DNA from: Burkholderiaceae bacterium 16
GTDB taxonomy: Bacteria > Pseudomonadota > Gammaproteobacteria > Burkholderiales > Burkholderiaceae
Length of the DNA stretch: 64,000 nucleotides
Direction: 5' to 3'
Assembly (NCBI GenBank): GCA_000955785.1
Contig: JYOD01000041.1
Location: 55,021-119,020, forward strand
Position numbers and translations under genes: made by a program. The notes beneath the pieces are model-generated. The model worked only from the letters and a program-made list of their open reading frames with translations. It made no database searches and was not told the DNA's origin. Below, piece after piece: positions 1 to 9,220 of this stretch (the stretch's first letter is position 1; the number at the start of each line of letters is the position of its first letter).

Positions 1-49
1 CAGTGCCTGAGGCACGAGTGGCACTGTTGGTACGGGTGGCACGGCACGC

Positions 50-460
50 CTAGCGCGCCGTGGCCAGCGGCTGCAAGGACGCGCGCAAGCAATCCACGAA
101 GGCCCGGACCTTGGGCGATGGCACGCGCCCGCGCGGGAACAGCGCGTTGAACTCCTGCACCGGGCCCGTCCACGACAGCAGCACGCGCCGCAGGCGCCCG
201 GCCTCCACTTCACCTTGCATGCTCATGTCCATCGCCATCGCAATGCCCGCGCTTGCGCAAGGGCCACGCATAGCTGCTTTCGCGCCGCGCCTGGTGCGCG
301 ACCAATGCGCGGTGCTGGCGCAGTTCAGACGGATCACGCACAGGGTCTGGCGATTGGGCTGCCGATCGGGCTGCAGTTCGGTGCGGGTTTGGCAGGGGAG
401 GATGTGCTGTTCCGGCTGGCCGGCCAAACTGGGGCAGTCGATGCCCTGGGCCAGCCGCAA
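50..460 (-). pseudogene. Decayed LysR-type regulator, C-terminal remnant
   Basis: The last ~55 codons of this leftward frame read like the end of a LysR effector domain: an AGIAMAMDMS stretch, then EVEAGRLRRVLLSW, then a FPRGRVPSPKVRAFVDCL tail ending just before the stop. The upstream part of the frame does not look like LysR. Another leftward frame over about 293-350 carries a LysR-like PVRDPSELRQHRALV motif, so the gene appears shifted in frame and shortened internally: only ~17 codons separate two motifs that normally lie ~60 residues apart. No N-terminal DNA-binding helix-turn-helix is visible. It follows phoR, where related genomes usually carry ppk, so it may mark an insertion or rearrangement. 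The family assignment rests on motif reading only. Confidence 0.45.
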
Positions 461-504
461 ACCTCCGGTCTGGGCCGGCGACTGACCACCGAGAATCGCC
501 CTGG

Positions 505-1848
505 TCAGGCTGCCTTCTGCGGCGGCTGGCCGGGGCGCGGCACGGCGGCCGGCACGTAGCCACTGCGATCGGTCGGGAATACCACGCGGAACACGCTGCC
601 GCGGCCTACCTCGCTGGTGATACGCAGATCGGCATGATGGCGCGACAGCACGTGCTTGACGATGGCCAGCCCCAGGCCGGTGCCGCCGGTATCGCGCGAG
701 CGGCTGCGATCGACCCGGTAGAAGCGCTCGGTCAGGCGCGGGATATGGTCGGCGGCGATGCCCAGGCCCGTATCGCTGACCGCGAAGATGGCGTGCTCGT
801 TCTCGTACGTCAGCGCGATGCCGATGCGCCCGCCCTCGGGCGTATAGCGCACCGCGTTGGAAACCAGGTTGCCGAATGCCGACAGCAGTTCCCGCTCCGC
901 GCCGCGGATCACCACCGCCGGATCGATCTGCGCGGACACCTGATGGCCGCCCTGCGACAGCGCCTCGGCGTCATGCACCAGGTGCCCGACCAGTTCGGCC
1001 ATGTCGATGCGCTCCGGGCTCGGCGGCTGCTCGTCGCTTTCCAGCTTGGCCAGCACCAGCAAGTCCTCGACCAGGTGCTGCATGCGCATTGACTGCACAA
1101 GCATCATGTCGAGATAGCGGTTGCGATCCTGCTCCGATACCGGCAGGTCGCGCACCGTCTCCAGGAAGCCGGTCAGCACCGTCAGCGGCGTCTTCAACTC
1201 GTGCGAGACATTGGCGACGAAATCCCTGCGCATCGCCTCGGTGTTCTCCAGCTTGGTGATGTCGTGCGTCAGCACCAGCTTGCGGTTCTCCCCGTAAGGC
1301 AGGATCTGTACGGCAATCACGCTGCGCTTGTGCTCGCCCATGTCGCGCATCAGCAGCGGATCGTCGAAACGCTGCAGGTGCAGATACTGCACAAACTCGG
1401 GGCGCCGGATCAGGTGGGTAATGCGCTGGCGCACGTCCCGCCGCGCATTGAGGCCGAAGTGCTGCTCGGCCACGTCGTTGCACCACTCGATCTGGTCGGC
1501 GTCGTCGAGCATCAACACGCCGTTGGGCGAAGCCTGGATGGCCTGGATAAAGCGGGTATGTTGCTGCTCGACCTGGAGTACCTGGGTACGCCACCGTTTG
1601 ACCAGCCGATGCAGGCGGTAATACACCTCGCCCCACAGCCCGAGCGCGCTGGGAATCTCGCCGTAGGCCGGCGCGTCGAGCACTTTCCACAGGCGGTTGA
1701 TCTGGTACAGGTAGTAGAGCAAGAGTCCCAGCAGCGCGACACACATCACGGCCAGCGCGGGTACGGGACCTACAAGGAAGTACAGCCCGGACGAAGCCAG
1801 GGCCAGGAAGATCAGGATGGCCGCCGAACGGGCCCAGATGACGTTCAT
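505..1848 (-). CDS. phoR: Phosphate regulon sensor histidine kinase PhoR
   Basis: Membrane histidine kinase that senses phosphate limitation through the Pst transporter and PhoU and phosphorylates PhoB. Two hydrophobic segments fill residues ~8-48, followed by a PAS-like domain (~95-200), the H-box VSHELKTPLT with the phosphoacceptor His near residue 216, the N-box FGNLVSNAVRY (~325-335), the G1 box DTGLGI (~359) and the G2 box GGTGLGLA (~388). The 447-residue length is normal for proteobacterial PhoR. It is the last gene of the leftward pst-pho block, and a 171-bp spacer separates it from phoB. That spacer is unusually long for this pair and contains a strong hairpin. Confidence 0.95.
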   Translation of the reverse strand: MNVIWARSAAILIFLALASSGLYFLVGPVPALAVMCVALLGLLLYYLYQINRLWKVLDAPAYGEIPSALGLWGEVYYRLHRLVKRWRTQVLQVEQQHTRFIQAIQASPNGVLMLDDADQIEWCNDVAEQHFGLNARRDVRQRITHLIRRPEFVQYLHLQRFDDPLLMRDMGEHKRSVIAVQILPYGENRKLVLTHDITKLENTEAMRRDFVANVSHELKTPLTVLTGFLETVRDLPVSEQDRNRYLDMMLVQSMRMQHLVEDLLVLAKLESDEQPPSPERIDMAELVGHLVHDAEALSQGGHQVSAQIDPAVVIRGAERELLSAFGNLVSNAVRYTPEGGRIGIALTYENEHAIFAVSDTGLGIAADHIPRLTERFYRVDRSRSRDTGGTGLGLAIVKHVLSRHHADLRITSEVGRGSVFRVVFPTDRSGYVPAAVPRPGQPPQKAA

Positions 1849-1908
1849 GAAGAAGGTAGAAGGTCAGGCAGGCGGCAGGACCGCAGGGAATGCGGTGGAG
1901 TGTGCCAC

Positions 1909-1975
1909 GAAACAGGCCACAAGAAACAGGCCACAAGCGAGGCAACAAGCGAGCGGCCAGCGATCGGCCGCTCGC
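1909..1975. repeat. 14-bp tandem repeat and 10-bp-stem hairpin between phoB and phoR
   Basis: The unit GAAACAGGCCACAA occurs twice head to tail (1909-1922 and 1923-1936). It is followed by a perfect inverted repeat, GCGAGCGGCC at 1949-1958 and GGCCGCTCGC at 1966-1975, with a 7-nt loop. There is no T-run on either side, so it is not a standard intrinsic terminator. Lying between the phoB stop and the phoR start, it could slow or process the message so that phoR is made at a lower level; that role is inference. Confidence 0.7.
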
Positions 1976-2019
1976 CCGGCGACAGGCGCCACGCCGGCGA
2001 AGACGTGGCAAGCCGGGTG

Positions 2020-2727
2020 TCAGTGGCTGGGCGCGCGCGCCAGGCGGTACCCGCTGCCCCGCACCGTCTCGATCATATTGCTGTACCCGCCGGGGGTCAG
2101 CGCGGCACGCAGGCGCTTGATATGGACGTCGACCGTCCGCTCTTCGACGAACACGTGATCGCCCCAGACCTGGTCCAGCAGCTGCGAGCGGCTGTGCACG
2201 CGCTCCGGATGCGTCATCAGGAAGTGCAGCAGGCGGAACTCGGTGGGACCCAGATCCAGCTTGATCAGCCCGGTCTCGTCCTGGCCGGTGACACGGTGCG
2301 TGGCCGGATCAAGGCGCAGGCCATTGATGGCAACCACGTCGTCGGTGAGTTGCGGTGCGCGGCGGCGCAACACGGCCTTGATGCGGGCCAGCAGTTCCTT
2401 GGGGGAGAACGGCTTGGTGACGTAGTCGTCCGCGCCGGCCTCGAGCCCCAGTACCTTATCCTGCTCCTCGCTGCGCGCGGTCAGCATGATGATCGGAATC
2501 TGCTTGGTGCGGTCGTTGTTGCGCAGTTCCTTGGCGAAGGTTGCACCCGACTTGCCCGGGAGCATCCAGTCGAGCAACACCAGGTCCGGCAACACGTCGC
2601 TCATCAGCGACAGTGCCTGCTCGGCGTTATAGGCCCGGATCGGATAATGTCCCGCGTGTTGCAGGTTGACCGCGATCAGTTCGGCGATCGCCGGTTCGTC
2701 TTCGACAACAAGAATGCTGCTTGGCAT
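2020..2727 (-). CDS. phoB: Phosphate regulon response regulator PhoB
   Basis: OmpR/PhoB-class response regulator that activates phosphate-starvation genes by binding Pho boxes. The receiver domain (residues ~3-117) shows the acidic pair E9/D10, the phosphorylation site D53 in LVLLDWMLPG, and K105 in YVTKPFSPKE. The winged-helix domain (~135-230) ends with the typical VDVHIKRLRAAL and IETVRGSGYRL motifs. Length 235 is standard. It lies 26 bp downstream of phoU and upstream of phoR in the same orientation. Its likely targets here are the two Pho boxes in front of pstS. Confidence 0.96.
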   Translation of the reverse strand: MPSSILVVEDEPAIAELIAVNLQHAGHYPIRAYNAEQALSLMSDVLPDLVLLDWMLPGKSGATFAKELRNNDRTKQIPIIMLTARSEEQDKVLGLEAGADDYVTKPFSPKELLARIKAVLRRRAPQLTDDVVAINGLRLDPATHRVTGQDETGLIKLDLGPTEFRLLHFLMTHPERVHSRSQLLDQVWGDHVFVEERTVDVHIKRLRAALTPGGYSNMIETVRGSGYRLARAPSH

Positions 2728-2753
2728 GTAATTTTCTCCGCAGTGGCGCCGTT

Positions 2754-3458
2754 TTAACTCAGCGCTTCGCGCTCCATGTCCTCACGCGAGGCGTGGCGGA
2801 CGTCGGTTCCCTTGACGATGTAGATGATGAATTCGGCGATGTTCTTGGCGTGATCGCCAATACGCTCGATTGCCTTGGCGATGAAGAGGAAGTCGAGCGC
2901 GACCGAGATCGTACGCGGGTCTTCCATCATGTAGGTGATGAGCTTGCGCACAAAGGCGCGGAATTCTTCGTCAATGGCTTTGTCTTCCTTGACGATCCGG
3001 GCCGCGGCCACGGTGTCCAGGCGCGCAAAGGCGTCTAGAGCCTGGCGCAACAGCGCGATGGCCATATCGCCCGAGAGCTTCACCTCGGAATAGTTGATCT
3101 GGTGGGCACCCGAGTCTTCCATGATGTGCTTGGTGCGCTTGGCGATCTTCTCCGCCTCGTCACCGGCGCGCTCCAGATTGGTGATGGTCTTGGAAATCGC
3201 CATCACCAGGCGCAGGTCGCGCGCGGTCGGTTGCCGGCGCGCGATGATATTGCCGCAATCGGCATCGATCTCGAGCTCGAGCGCGTTGAGTTGCTGCTCG
3301 CGCGCGATCACCTGGTCGGCGAGATCGGCATCGAACTCCGATAGCGCCCGCATGGCGATTTCGATCTGCGACTCGACCAGACCACCCATCTGCAGCAGCT
3401 TCGTGCTGATGGCGTTCAGGTCGGCGTCGAATTGGGTCGACAGGTGCTTGTCAGACAT
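2754..3458 (-). CDS. phoU: Phosphate signalling protein PhoU
   Basis: Cytoplasmic all-helical protein that couples the Pst transporter to PhoR and represses the Pho regulon when phosphate is plentiful. The 234-residue product has two PhoU repeats. Each has the E-x3-D-x2-D type metal-binding pattern, seen for example around NALELEIDADCG in the first half and DKAIDEEFRAFV in the second, and the first half also shows TNLERAGDEAEKIA. It starts with MSDKHLSTQFD, as expected for the family, and sits between pstB and phoB in the same orientation. Confidence 0.96.
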   Translation of the reverse strand: MSDKHLSTQFDADLNAISTKLLQMGGLVESQIEIAMRALSEFDADLADQVIAREQQLNALELEIDADCGNIIARRQPTARDLRLVMAISKTITNLERAGDEAEKIAKRTKHIMEDSGAHQINYSEVKLSGDMAIALLRQALDAFARLDTVAAARIVKEDKAIDEEFRAFVRKLITYMMEDPRTISVALDFLFIAKAIERIGDHAKNIAEFIIYIVKGTDVRHASREDMEREALS

Positions 3459-3514
3459 GTTGTTCTCCTAGCCGCTCTATTTGCATGCTATGCGTTACGT
3501 GCACAACGCTCAAA

Positions 3515-4303
3515 TCAGCCGAAACGGCCCGTGATGTAGTCTTCGGTTTCCTTGCGATGCGGCTTGATGAAGATCTTCTCGGTCTCGCCGAATTCGATCA
3601 GTTCACCCAGATACATATATGCGGTGTAGTCCGAGCAGCGCGCGGCTTGCTGCATATTGTGCGTCACGATCACCACCGTATACTCATCCTTCAGCTCCGC
3701 AATCAGTTCTTCGATGCGCCCGGTCGAAATCGGGTCGAGAGCAGAGCACGGCTCGTCAAGCAAGAGCACATCGGGGCGGATGGCGATGCCTCGTGCGATG
3801 CACAGGCGCTGTTGCTGCCCGCCCGACAGACCATAGCCCGACTGGTTGAGCTTGTCCTTGGCCTCGTTCCACAACGCAGCCTTGGACAGTGCCCACTCAA
3901 CGCGGTCGTCCATCTCGGAGCGAGACAGCTTCTCGAACAAGCGCACCCCGAAGGCAATGTTGTCATAGATCGACATGGGGAACGGCGTGGGCTTCTGGAA
4001 CACCATGCCAACCTTGGCGCGCAGCAGGGCGATGTCCTGCTTGGCGGTCAGCAGGTTCTCGCCGTCCATGTTGATCTCGCCCTCGGCACGCTGCTCCGGA
4101 TAGAGCGCGTACATCTTGTTGAAGGTACGCAACAGGGTCGACTTGCCGCAGCCGGACGGGCCGATGAAGGCCGTCACTTTGCGCTCGGGGATCGACATGT
4201 TGACATTCTTCAACGCATGGAACTGGCCATAGTAGAAGTTCAGGTTGCGCACGTCGATCTTGGCGCGGGTCGTGTCGGGAATGTCGATGACGGTCGAGGT
4301 CAT
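3515..4303 (-). CDS. pstB: Phosphate ABC transporter ATP-binding protein PstB
   Basis: ATPase of the high-affinity PstSCAB phosphate importer. The start [10 protein letters not shown] at 4303 gives 262 residues, the normal family length. Walker A is GPSGCGKST (~48-56), the Q-loop lies in [10 protein letters not shown], the ABC signature is LSGGQQQR (~159-166), Walker B is VLLLDEP (~179-185), and the switch His lies in [23 protein letters not shown] is a PstB hallmark. It lies between pstA and phoU in the leftward block and works with the PstA/PstC membrane pair and PhoU at the inner membrane. Confidence 0.97.
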   Translation of the reverse strand: MTSTVIDIPDTTRAKIDVRNLNFYYGQFHALKNVNMSIPERKVTAFIGPSGCGKSTLLRTFNKMYALYPEQRAEGEINMDGENLLTAKQDIALLRAKVGMVFQKPTPFPMSIYDNIAFGVRLFEKLSRSEMDDRVEWALSKAALWNEAKDKLNQSGYGLSGGQQQRLCIARGIAIRPDVLLLDEPCSALDPISTGRIEELIAELKDEYTVVIVTHNMQQAARCSDYTAYMYLGELIEFGETEKIFIKPHRKETEDYITGRFG

Positions 4304-4356
4304 GCTCGTCTCTCGCAAGGAATTTCGGGAATGCCGTGTGGCTATCACGCCGCTGG

Positions 4357-5253
4357 TCATTTCTTGAACAGAATGCGCGCCAGGATGTTCAGCGCCAGCA
4401 CCCCAACGGTAATCAGGAACACGCCGGCCCAGGCCAGTTGCTGCCATTCGACAAACGGGCTCATGGCGAAGCGGAAGATGGTCACCGGGAGGTTCGCCAT
4501 CGGCTTGTTCAGGTCGCTGGTCCAGAACTGGTTGGACAACGCCGTGAAGAGCAGCGGCGCGGTCTCGCCGGCGATGCGGGCCACCGCCAGCAGCACGCCG
4601 GTAACGATGCCCGCATAAGACGACTTCACCGTGATCGACAGCACCATCTTCCACTTGGGCGTGCCCAGGGCGAAGGCCGCCTCGCGCAGTGCGTTCGGGA
4701 CCAGGTTCAGCATGTTCTCCGTGGTACGCACCACGATCGGGATCTGCAGCAGCGCCAGCGCGCAGATGCCGGCCCAGGCGGAGAAATGACCCATGCGGGT
4801 CACCACCAGCGCGTAGACGAACAGGCCGATCACGATCGACGGCGCGGACAGCAGGATGTCGTTGATGAAACGGATGAAGCTGGCCAGCGGCGAAGTCTTG
4901 CCGTATTCCGCCAGGTAAATGCCGGCCAGGATGCCCAGCGGCGTGCCGCACAGCGTGGCCAGCCCGACCATCACGAAGCTGCCGTAGATCGCATTGGCCA
5001 GGCCGCCGCCGACGGTATTCGGCGCCGGCGTCATCTGCGTGAACAGATCCATCGACAACCCGCCCACCCCCAGCGAGATGGTGGTCCAGAGTATCCACGC
5101 CAGCCAGAACAGGCCGAATCCCATCGCGCCCAGCGACGCGGTCAGGGCATAGAAGTTAGTGCGGCGGCGGCGTGCCTGCAGGCGCGCGCGCGTGGCATCC
5201 GCATCCGGGCGCACTGCCGGCATCGAAGTGGAAGACATTGCGGCTTGGCTCAT
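4357..5253 (-). CDS. pstA: Phosphate ABC transporter permease PstA
   Basis: Inner-membrane permease of PstSCAB. With the start [10 protein letters not shown] at 5253 it has 298 residues: a basic cytoplasmic N-terminus, a first membrane segment at ~38-62, then the transporter core with about five more segments. The EAA loop region near [14 protein letters not shown] (~191-204) contacts PstB. The start codon overlaps the pstC stop in an ATGA, which implies translational coupling and equal output of the two permeases and also supports the chosen start. Slightly longer upstream reading is excluded by that overlap. Confidence 0.95.
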   Translation of the reverse strand: MSQAAMSSTSMPAVRPDADATRARLQARRRRTNFYALTASLGAMGFGLFWLAWILWTTISLGVGGLSMDLFTQMTPAPNTVGGGLANAIYGSFVMVGLATLCGTPLGILAGIYLAEYGKTSPLASFIRFINDILLSAPSIVIGLFVYALVVTRMGHFSAWAGICALALLQIPIVVRTTENMLNLVPNALREAAFALGTPKWKMVLSITVKSSYAGIVTGVLLAVARIAGETAPLLFTALSNQFWTSDLNKPMANLPVTIFRFAMSPFVEWQQLAWAGVFLITVGVLALNILARILFKK

Positions 5254-6215
5254 TTTGCGCCCTCGTTCTTGGCCAGGCGCATCAGCAGAATCTTTGACAG
5301 CGCCAGGACCACGAAAGTGATGAAGAAGAGGATCAGGCCGAGTTCCATCAGCGCGGCGGTATGCAGGCCCGCGCCGGCTTCGGCAAATTCGTTGGCCAGG
5401 GCGGAGGTGATGCTGTTGCCCGGCGAGAACAACGAGACGTTGTCCAGCAGGTTGGTATTGCCGATCACGAAGGTGACGGCCATGGTCTCGCCAAGCGCAC
5501 GGCCCAGGCCCAGCATCACGCCGCCGATCACGCCGGCCCGGGTGTAAGGCAGCACCACGCGCCACATCACTTCCCAGGTGGTGCAACCGACCCCGTAGGC
5601 CGATTCCTTGAGCAGCACCGGCGTGACTTCGAAGACGTCGCGCATCACCGAGGCAATGTAGGGAATGATCATGATCGCCAGGATTACCCCGGCACACAAC
5701 AGGCCAATGCCCAGCGGCGCGCCCTGGAACAGCTTGCCGATCAGCGGCACCTGGCCCACCGTGGCGGCCAGCGGCTTCTGGAAGTACTCGCCGAAAATGG
5801 GCGAGAAGACCAGCAGGCCCCACATGCCGTAGACAATCGAGGGCACCGCCGCCAGCAGTTCGATGGCCGTGCCGAGCGGACGGCGCAGCCACGCTGGCGA
5901 CAGCTCCGTCAGGAACAGCGCGATACCGAAGCTGATGGGTACCGCAATAATCAAGGCGATGAGCGAGGTCACGATGGTGCCGTAGATGGGCACCAGGGCG
6001 CCGTAGACATCGGCGGGTGGATCCCACTCGGCGGTCCACAGGAAGCGCAGGCCGAAGGTCTGGATGGTGGGCCACGCGCTGATCGCGAGCGATACGATGA
6101 TGCCGCCCAGCAGCAGCAAGGTCACGATGGCGGCGCCGCGCGTCAGGCCACCAAACAAGATGTCACCGGTACGGCTGGGTGGCCGCACAGCGGATAGATC
6201 GGATGTAGTCGCCAT
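5250..6215 (-). CDS. pstC: Phosphate ABC transporter permease PstC
   Basis: Second membrane subunit of PstSCAB, 321 residues. The N-terminus has one membrane segment (~28-50). A large periplasmic loop contains [13 protein letters not shown], typical of PstC, and the core has five to six segments with the EAA-type motif [15 protein letters not shown]. It overlaps pstA by four bases. The pstS gene lies upstream across a 278-bp spacer with repeats and a hairpin, so it is likely expressed by read-through from the pstS promoter at a lower level. Confidence 0.95.
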   Translation of the reverse strand: MATTSDLSAVRPPSRTGDILFGGLTRGAAIVTLLLLGGIIVSLAISAWPTIQTFGLRFLWTAEWDPPADVYGALVPIYGTIVTSLIALIIAVPISFGIALFLTELSPAWLRRPLGTAIELLAAVPSIVYGMWGLLVFSPIFGEYFQKPLAATVGQVPLIGKLFQGAPLGIGLLCAGVILAIMIIPYIASVMRDVFEVTPVLLKESAYGVGCTTWEVMWRVVLPYTRAGVIGGVMLGLGRALGETMAVTFVIGNTNLLDNVSLFSPGNSITSALANEFAEAGAGLHTAALMELGLILFFITFVVLALSKILLMRLAKNEGAK

Positions 6216-6351
6216 GATGTGGTTTTGGAGTTCGGTTAAGGGCAGGCCGCCGGCTGCTCCGCCCGCTCAGGCCCGTGAGCCTGCGCATTGCGCTGCGGGT
6301 GCCGGGATGCTTGCCATACGTTCTGCGTTGCTGTTTCTGCTGTGATGCTGC

Positions 6352-6405
6352 TTTGCCGCTGCGTAGTGTTTTGCTGCTGCGTAGTGCTTTGCTGCTGCGT
6401 AGTGC
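6352..6405. repeat. 18-bp tandem repeat, three copies, in the pstS-pstC spacer
   Basis: Three adjacent units of TTTGCTGCTGCGTAGTGC (the first copy differs at two bases) fill these positions, and a degenerate fourth begins at 6406. Read leftward the array could encode repeated KHYAAA, but that frame starts in non-coding sequence and overlaps no family, so I treat it as a DNA/RNA repeat. Copy number is likely to vary between strains. Confidence 0.85.
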
Positions 6406-6455
6406 TTTGTCGCTTGCCCGGCGCCTTTTGGACGCCAGGCAGGCGGAGCTGCAAT

Positions 6456-6478
6456 CCCGGCCCGCACATGCGGCCGGG
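6456..6478 (-). promoter_or_regulatory. Stable hairpin just downstream of pstS
   Basis: CCCGGCC (6456-6462) pairs with GGCCGGG (6472-6478), and a smaller inner stem GCA/TGC lies in the loop. It begins 15 bases after the pstS stop and is not followed by a T-run. Hairpins at this place in other pst operons protect the pstS message and reduce expression of the permease genes; the same role is inferred here. Confidence 0.6.
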
Positions 6479-6493
6479 TTCGCAGCCGGCCGA

Positions 6494-7528
6494 TCAGTTG
6501 TACAGGGCCTTGCCAGAACCGTCCTTGACCGAGCTCTTCCAGGTCGCGCGGATCTGGTTCACCACGGCGTCCGGCAGCGGCACGTAGTCGAGATCGCTGG
6601 CCATGTTGCCACCGCTCTTGTACGCCCAGTCGAAGAACTTCAGCACTTCCGCGCCCTGTGCCGGCTTTTCCTGGTTCTTGTGAACCAGGATGAAGGTGGC
6701 GCCGGCGATCGGCCATGCCGCCTTGCCAGCCTGGTTGGTCAGGATCTGGTAGTACGTCTTGCTCCAGTCGGCACCGGCAGCGGCTGCCTTGAAGGCATCG
6801 TCGCCCGGCTGGACCACGGCACCCGAAGCGTTCTTCATGTTCAGGTGGGTCATCTTGTTCTGCTTGGCGTAGGCGTACTCGACGTAGCCGATGGCGCCGT
6901 TCAGGCGCTGCACGAAAGCAGCGACGCCTTCGTTACCCTTGCCGCCCGTGCCGCCGCCCGGCCAGTTGACCGTGGTGCCCTCGCCCACCGAGCTCTTCCA
7001 CTCGGGGCTGACCTTGGTCAGGTAATTGGTGAAGATGAAGGTCGTGCCCGAACCATCGGCGCGGCGCACCGGCAGGATGTCCTGGTTCGGCAGCTTGGCG
7101 TGCGGGTTCAGCGCCTTGATGGCGGGATCGTCCCACTTCTTGATCTTGCCCAGGTAGATGTTGGCCAGCACTTCGCCGGTGATGGTCAGTTCGCCCGGCT
7201 TGATACCTTGCAGGTTGATCACCGGCACCACGCCGCCGATCACCGTGGGAAACTGCACCAGGCCTTGCTTGGCGAGCTCTTCGTCCTTCAGGGGGGCGTC
7301 GGAAGCGCCGAAATCGACGGTCTTGGCGCCAATCTGCTTGATACCACCGGACGAGCCGATGGATTGATAGTTGACCTTGTTACCCGTTGCCTTTTGGTAT
7401 GCGTCGGCCCACTTGGAATAGACGGGCGCCGGGAAGGATGCGCCAGCACCGGTAATTTCCGCCGCGAACGCAGTGCCCGCCACCACCAACGACACGATGC
7501 CTGCAACGGCAGTCTTGACCAGCTTCAT
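6494..7528 (-). CDS. pstS: Periplasmic phosphate-binding protein PstS
   Basis: Periplasmic receptor that delivers phosphate to PstC/PstA. The start [10 protein letters not shown] at 7528 was chosen because it begins a clean Sec signal peptide ending in AFA (~residue 22) and is preceded by GGAGGA. An upstream in-frame start would add a non-signal extension that overlaps the Pho boxes. The mature protein opens with [17 protein letters not shown], the PstS signature, and has phosphate-binding motifs such as [22 protein letters not shown] and [10 protein letters not shown]. The 344-residue length is normal. It is first in the pst-pho block and is the gene most directly controlled by PhoB. Confidence 0.97.
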   Translation of the reverse strand: MKLVKTAVAGIVSLVVAGTAFAAEITGAGASFPAPVYSKWADAYQKATGNKVNYQSIGSSGGIKQIGAKTVDFGASDAPLKDEELAKQGLVQFPTVIGGVVPVINLQGIKPGELTITGEVLANIYLGKIKKWDDPAIKALNPHAKLPNQDILPVRRADGSGTTFIFTNYLTKVSPEWKSSVGEGTTVNWPGGGTGGKGNEGVAAFVQRLNGAIGYVEYAYAKQNKMTHLNMKNASGAVVQPGDDAFKAAAAGADWSKTYYQILTNQAGKAAWPIAGATFILVHKNQEKPAQGAEVLKFFDWAYKSGGNMASDLDYVPLPDAVVNQIRATWKSSVKDGSGKALYN

Positions 7529-7554
7529 ATGTCCTCCAGAGACATGGTTGGGGA

Positions 7555-7612
7555 ATGACAATTTTTTGACAAGTCGAACTGTATGCCCCCTGTATGACAA
7601 TTCCATGACATC
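7555..7612 (-). promoter_or_regulatory. Two tandem Pho boxes upstream of pstS
   Basis: Read on the leftward strand, four TGTCA elements occur as two pairs. One pair (7606-7610 and 7595-7599) is spaced exactly 11 bases, and the other (7567-7571 and 7556-7560) is again spaced 11 bases. The two boxes start 39 bases apart. TGTCAtggaatTGTCA and TGTCAaaaaatTGTCA match the known PhoB target of 7-base repeats separated by AT-rich 4-base spacers. The proximal box ends 27 bases before the pstS start codon. No obvious -10 could be assigned. Confidence 0.88.
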
Positions 7613-7732
7613 ACGAGATCTTCTTGCTAGCGACTGGAAAGTTAGCCTCGACTCACATAAAACACCTGCCTCCCATCCCCTTCCACTCTCGCTCCTGGTC
7701 TTTAGATCCGCCGGTTAATTGCTGATTTGAGT

Positions 7733-7762
7733 AAAAAAATGCCGGGCAATGCCCGGCATTCC
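7733..7762 (-). terminator. Intrinsic terminator after glmM
   Basis: On the leftward strand GCCGGGC-ATT-GCCCGGC, extended by flanking A-T pairs, is followed by a run of seven T. It begins about 25 bases after the glmM stop and separates glmM transcription from the Pho-regulated pstS promoter. Confidence 0.9.
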
Positions 7763-7786
7763 TGACCGCGTCGAATCAATCGATGC

Positions 7787-9133
7787 TCAGGCCCGCAACG
7801 CGTCCGCCAGCGTCTGCGCCGCCTGCTCCGCGGTATCTGCCTGCTCGGCCTCGACCATCACGCGCACAACCGGCTCCGTCCCCGACGCACGGATCAGGAC
7901 ACGGCCGCGGCCTTCCAGTTGCGGCTCGATCACAGCACGCGCCGCGCTCAGTCCGGCATGCGACTCCCAGTCGAAGCCTTTTTCGACCCGCACGTTGATC
8001 AGCGTCTGCGGGAACAGCGAAACACCTTCCAGCAACTGGGCCAGGCTCTTGCCGCTACGGCGCAATGCCGCCAGGACCTGCAAGGCAGAAACGATGCCAT
8101 CGCCGGTGGTGTGCCGGTCGAGGCAGAGCAGATGGCCCGAGCCCTCGCCGCCCAGCGTCCACTTGCGCTTGTTCAGTTCCTCCAGCACATAGCGGTCGCC
8201 AACCTTGGCGCGCACGAACTCCACGCCCTGGCGCTTTAGCGCCAGCTCGACCGCCATATTGGTCATCAACGTGCCCACCGCGCCCTGCACGGCCTGCCCC
8301 GCGTGTAGACGGTCCTGCACGATCAGGTAAAGCAGTTCGTCACCGTTGAACAGACGGCCGTCGCGGTCCACCACCTGCAAGCGGTCGGCATCGCCATCGA
8401 AGGCCAGGCCCAGGTCCGCGCCATTGGCTTTGACAGCCTCGATCAGCTTCTCAGGCGCGGTGGCGCCATAGCCCGCATTGATATTGCGTCCGTCTGGCTG
8501 GTTGCCGATCGAGATCACATCGGCGCCCAGTTCGTGGAAAACGTGGGGGGCAATGTGATAAGCGGCCCCATGGGCGCAATCCACCACCAGCTTGAGCTTG
8601 TGCAGGTCCTGCTCGTAGGGGAACGTGCTCTTGCAGAACTCGATGTACCTGCCGGCGGCATCCTCGATGCGGCGGGCGCGGCCGAGATCGTCCGAGCGCA
8701 CGCACACCATCGGCTCTTCCAGTGCCTCCTCGATCGCCATTTCCACCGAGTCGGGCAGCTTGTCGCCGTCTGCCGAGAAGAACTTGATGCCGTTGTCATA
8801 GTAGGGGTTATGGCTGGCGGAGATCACCACGCCCGCCGACAGGCGAAGGGCGCGCGTGAGATACGCCACGCCCGGCGTCGGCAGCGGCCCGGTCAGCAGC
8901 ACGTTGACGCCAGCCGAGGTAAAGCCGGCCTCCAGCGCGGCCTCCAGCATATAGCCGGAGATACGCGTGTCCTTGCCAATCAGCACGGTCGGACGTGCCT
9001 GGTCTTGCTGCTTCGCGCCATGGGCGAGCACCATGCCCGCCGCATAGCCCAGGCGCATCATGAAGTCGGGCGTGATCGGCGCCTCGCCTACCCTGCCGCG
9101 CACCCCATCCGTGCCGAAGTACTTGCGTGTCAT
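7787..9133 (-). CDS. glmM: Phosphoglucosamine mutase GlmM
   Basis: Converts glucosamine-6-phosphate to glucosamine-1-phosphate for UDP-GlcNAc, peptidoglycan and LPS synthesis. With the start [13 protein letters not shown] at 9133 (preceded by GGGAGA) it has 448 residues, the family norm. The phosphoserine loop is [13 protein letters not shown] (Ser ~107), the metal loop is FDGDADR, the sugar loop is GGEGSGH, and the phosphate loop near the C-terminus is [12 protein letters not shown]. It follows folP in the ftsH-folP-glmM order usual for proteobacteria. Confidence 0.97.
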   Translation of the reverse strand: MTRKYFGTDGVRGRVGEAPITPDFMMRLGYAAGMVLAHGAKQQDQARPTVLIGKDTRISGYMLEAALEAGFTSAGVNVLLTGPLPTPGVAYLTRALRLSAGVVISASHNPYYDNGIKFFSADGDKLPDSVEMAIEEALEEPMVCVRSDDLGRARRIEDAAGRYIEFCKSTFPYEQDLHKLKLVVDCAHGAAYHIAPHVFHELGADVISIGNQPDGRNINAGYGATAPEKLIEAVKANGADLGLAFDGDADRLQVVDRDGRLFNGDELLYLIVQDRLHAGQAVQGAVGTLMTNMAVELALKRQGVEFVRAKVGDRYVLEELNKRKWTLGGEGSGHLLCLDRHTTGDGIVSALQVLAALRRSGKSLAQLLEGVSLFPQTLINVRVEKGFDWESHAGLSAARAVIEPQLEGRGRVLIRASGTEPVVRVMVEAEQADTAEQAAQTLADALRA

Positions 9134-9220
9134 AAGGTCTTTCTCCCGTTGTTCTGTCTTGCGATGCCGAATGCTAAGGGCTAAATGCGCAATGCTGGAT
9201 GCCAATAATCAAAACAAATG

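Noticed and set aside
6236..6469. Leftward frame encoding repeated KHYAAA in the pstS-pstC spacer
   Set aside because: The repeated peptide follows from an 18-bp DNA repeat divisible by three. No ribosome site or conserved partner was seen, so it is kept only as a DNA repeat.
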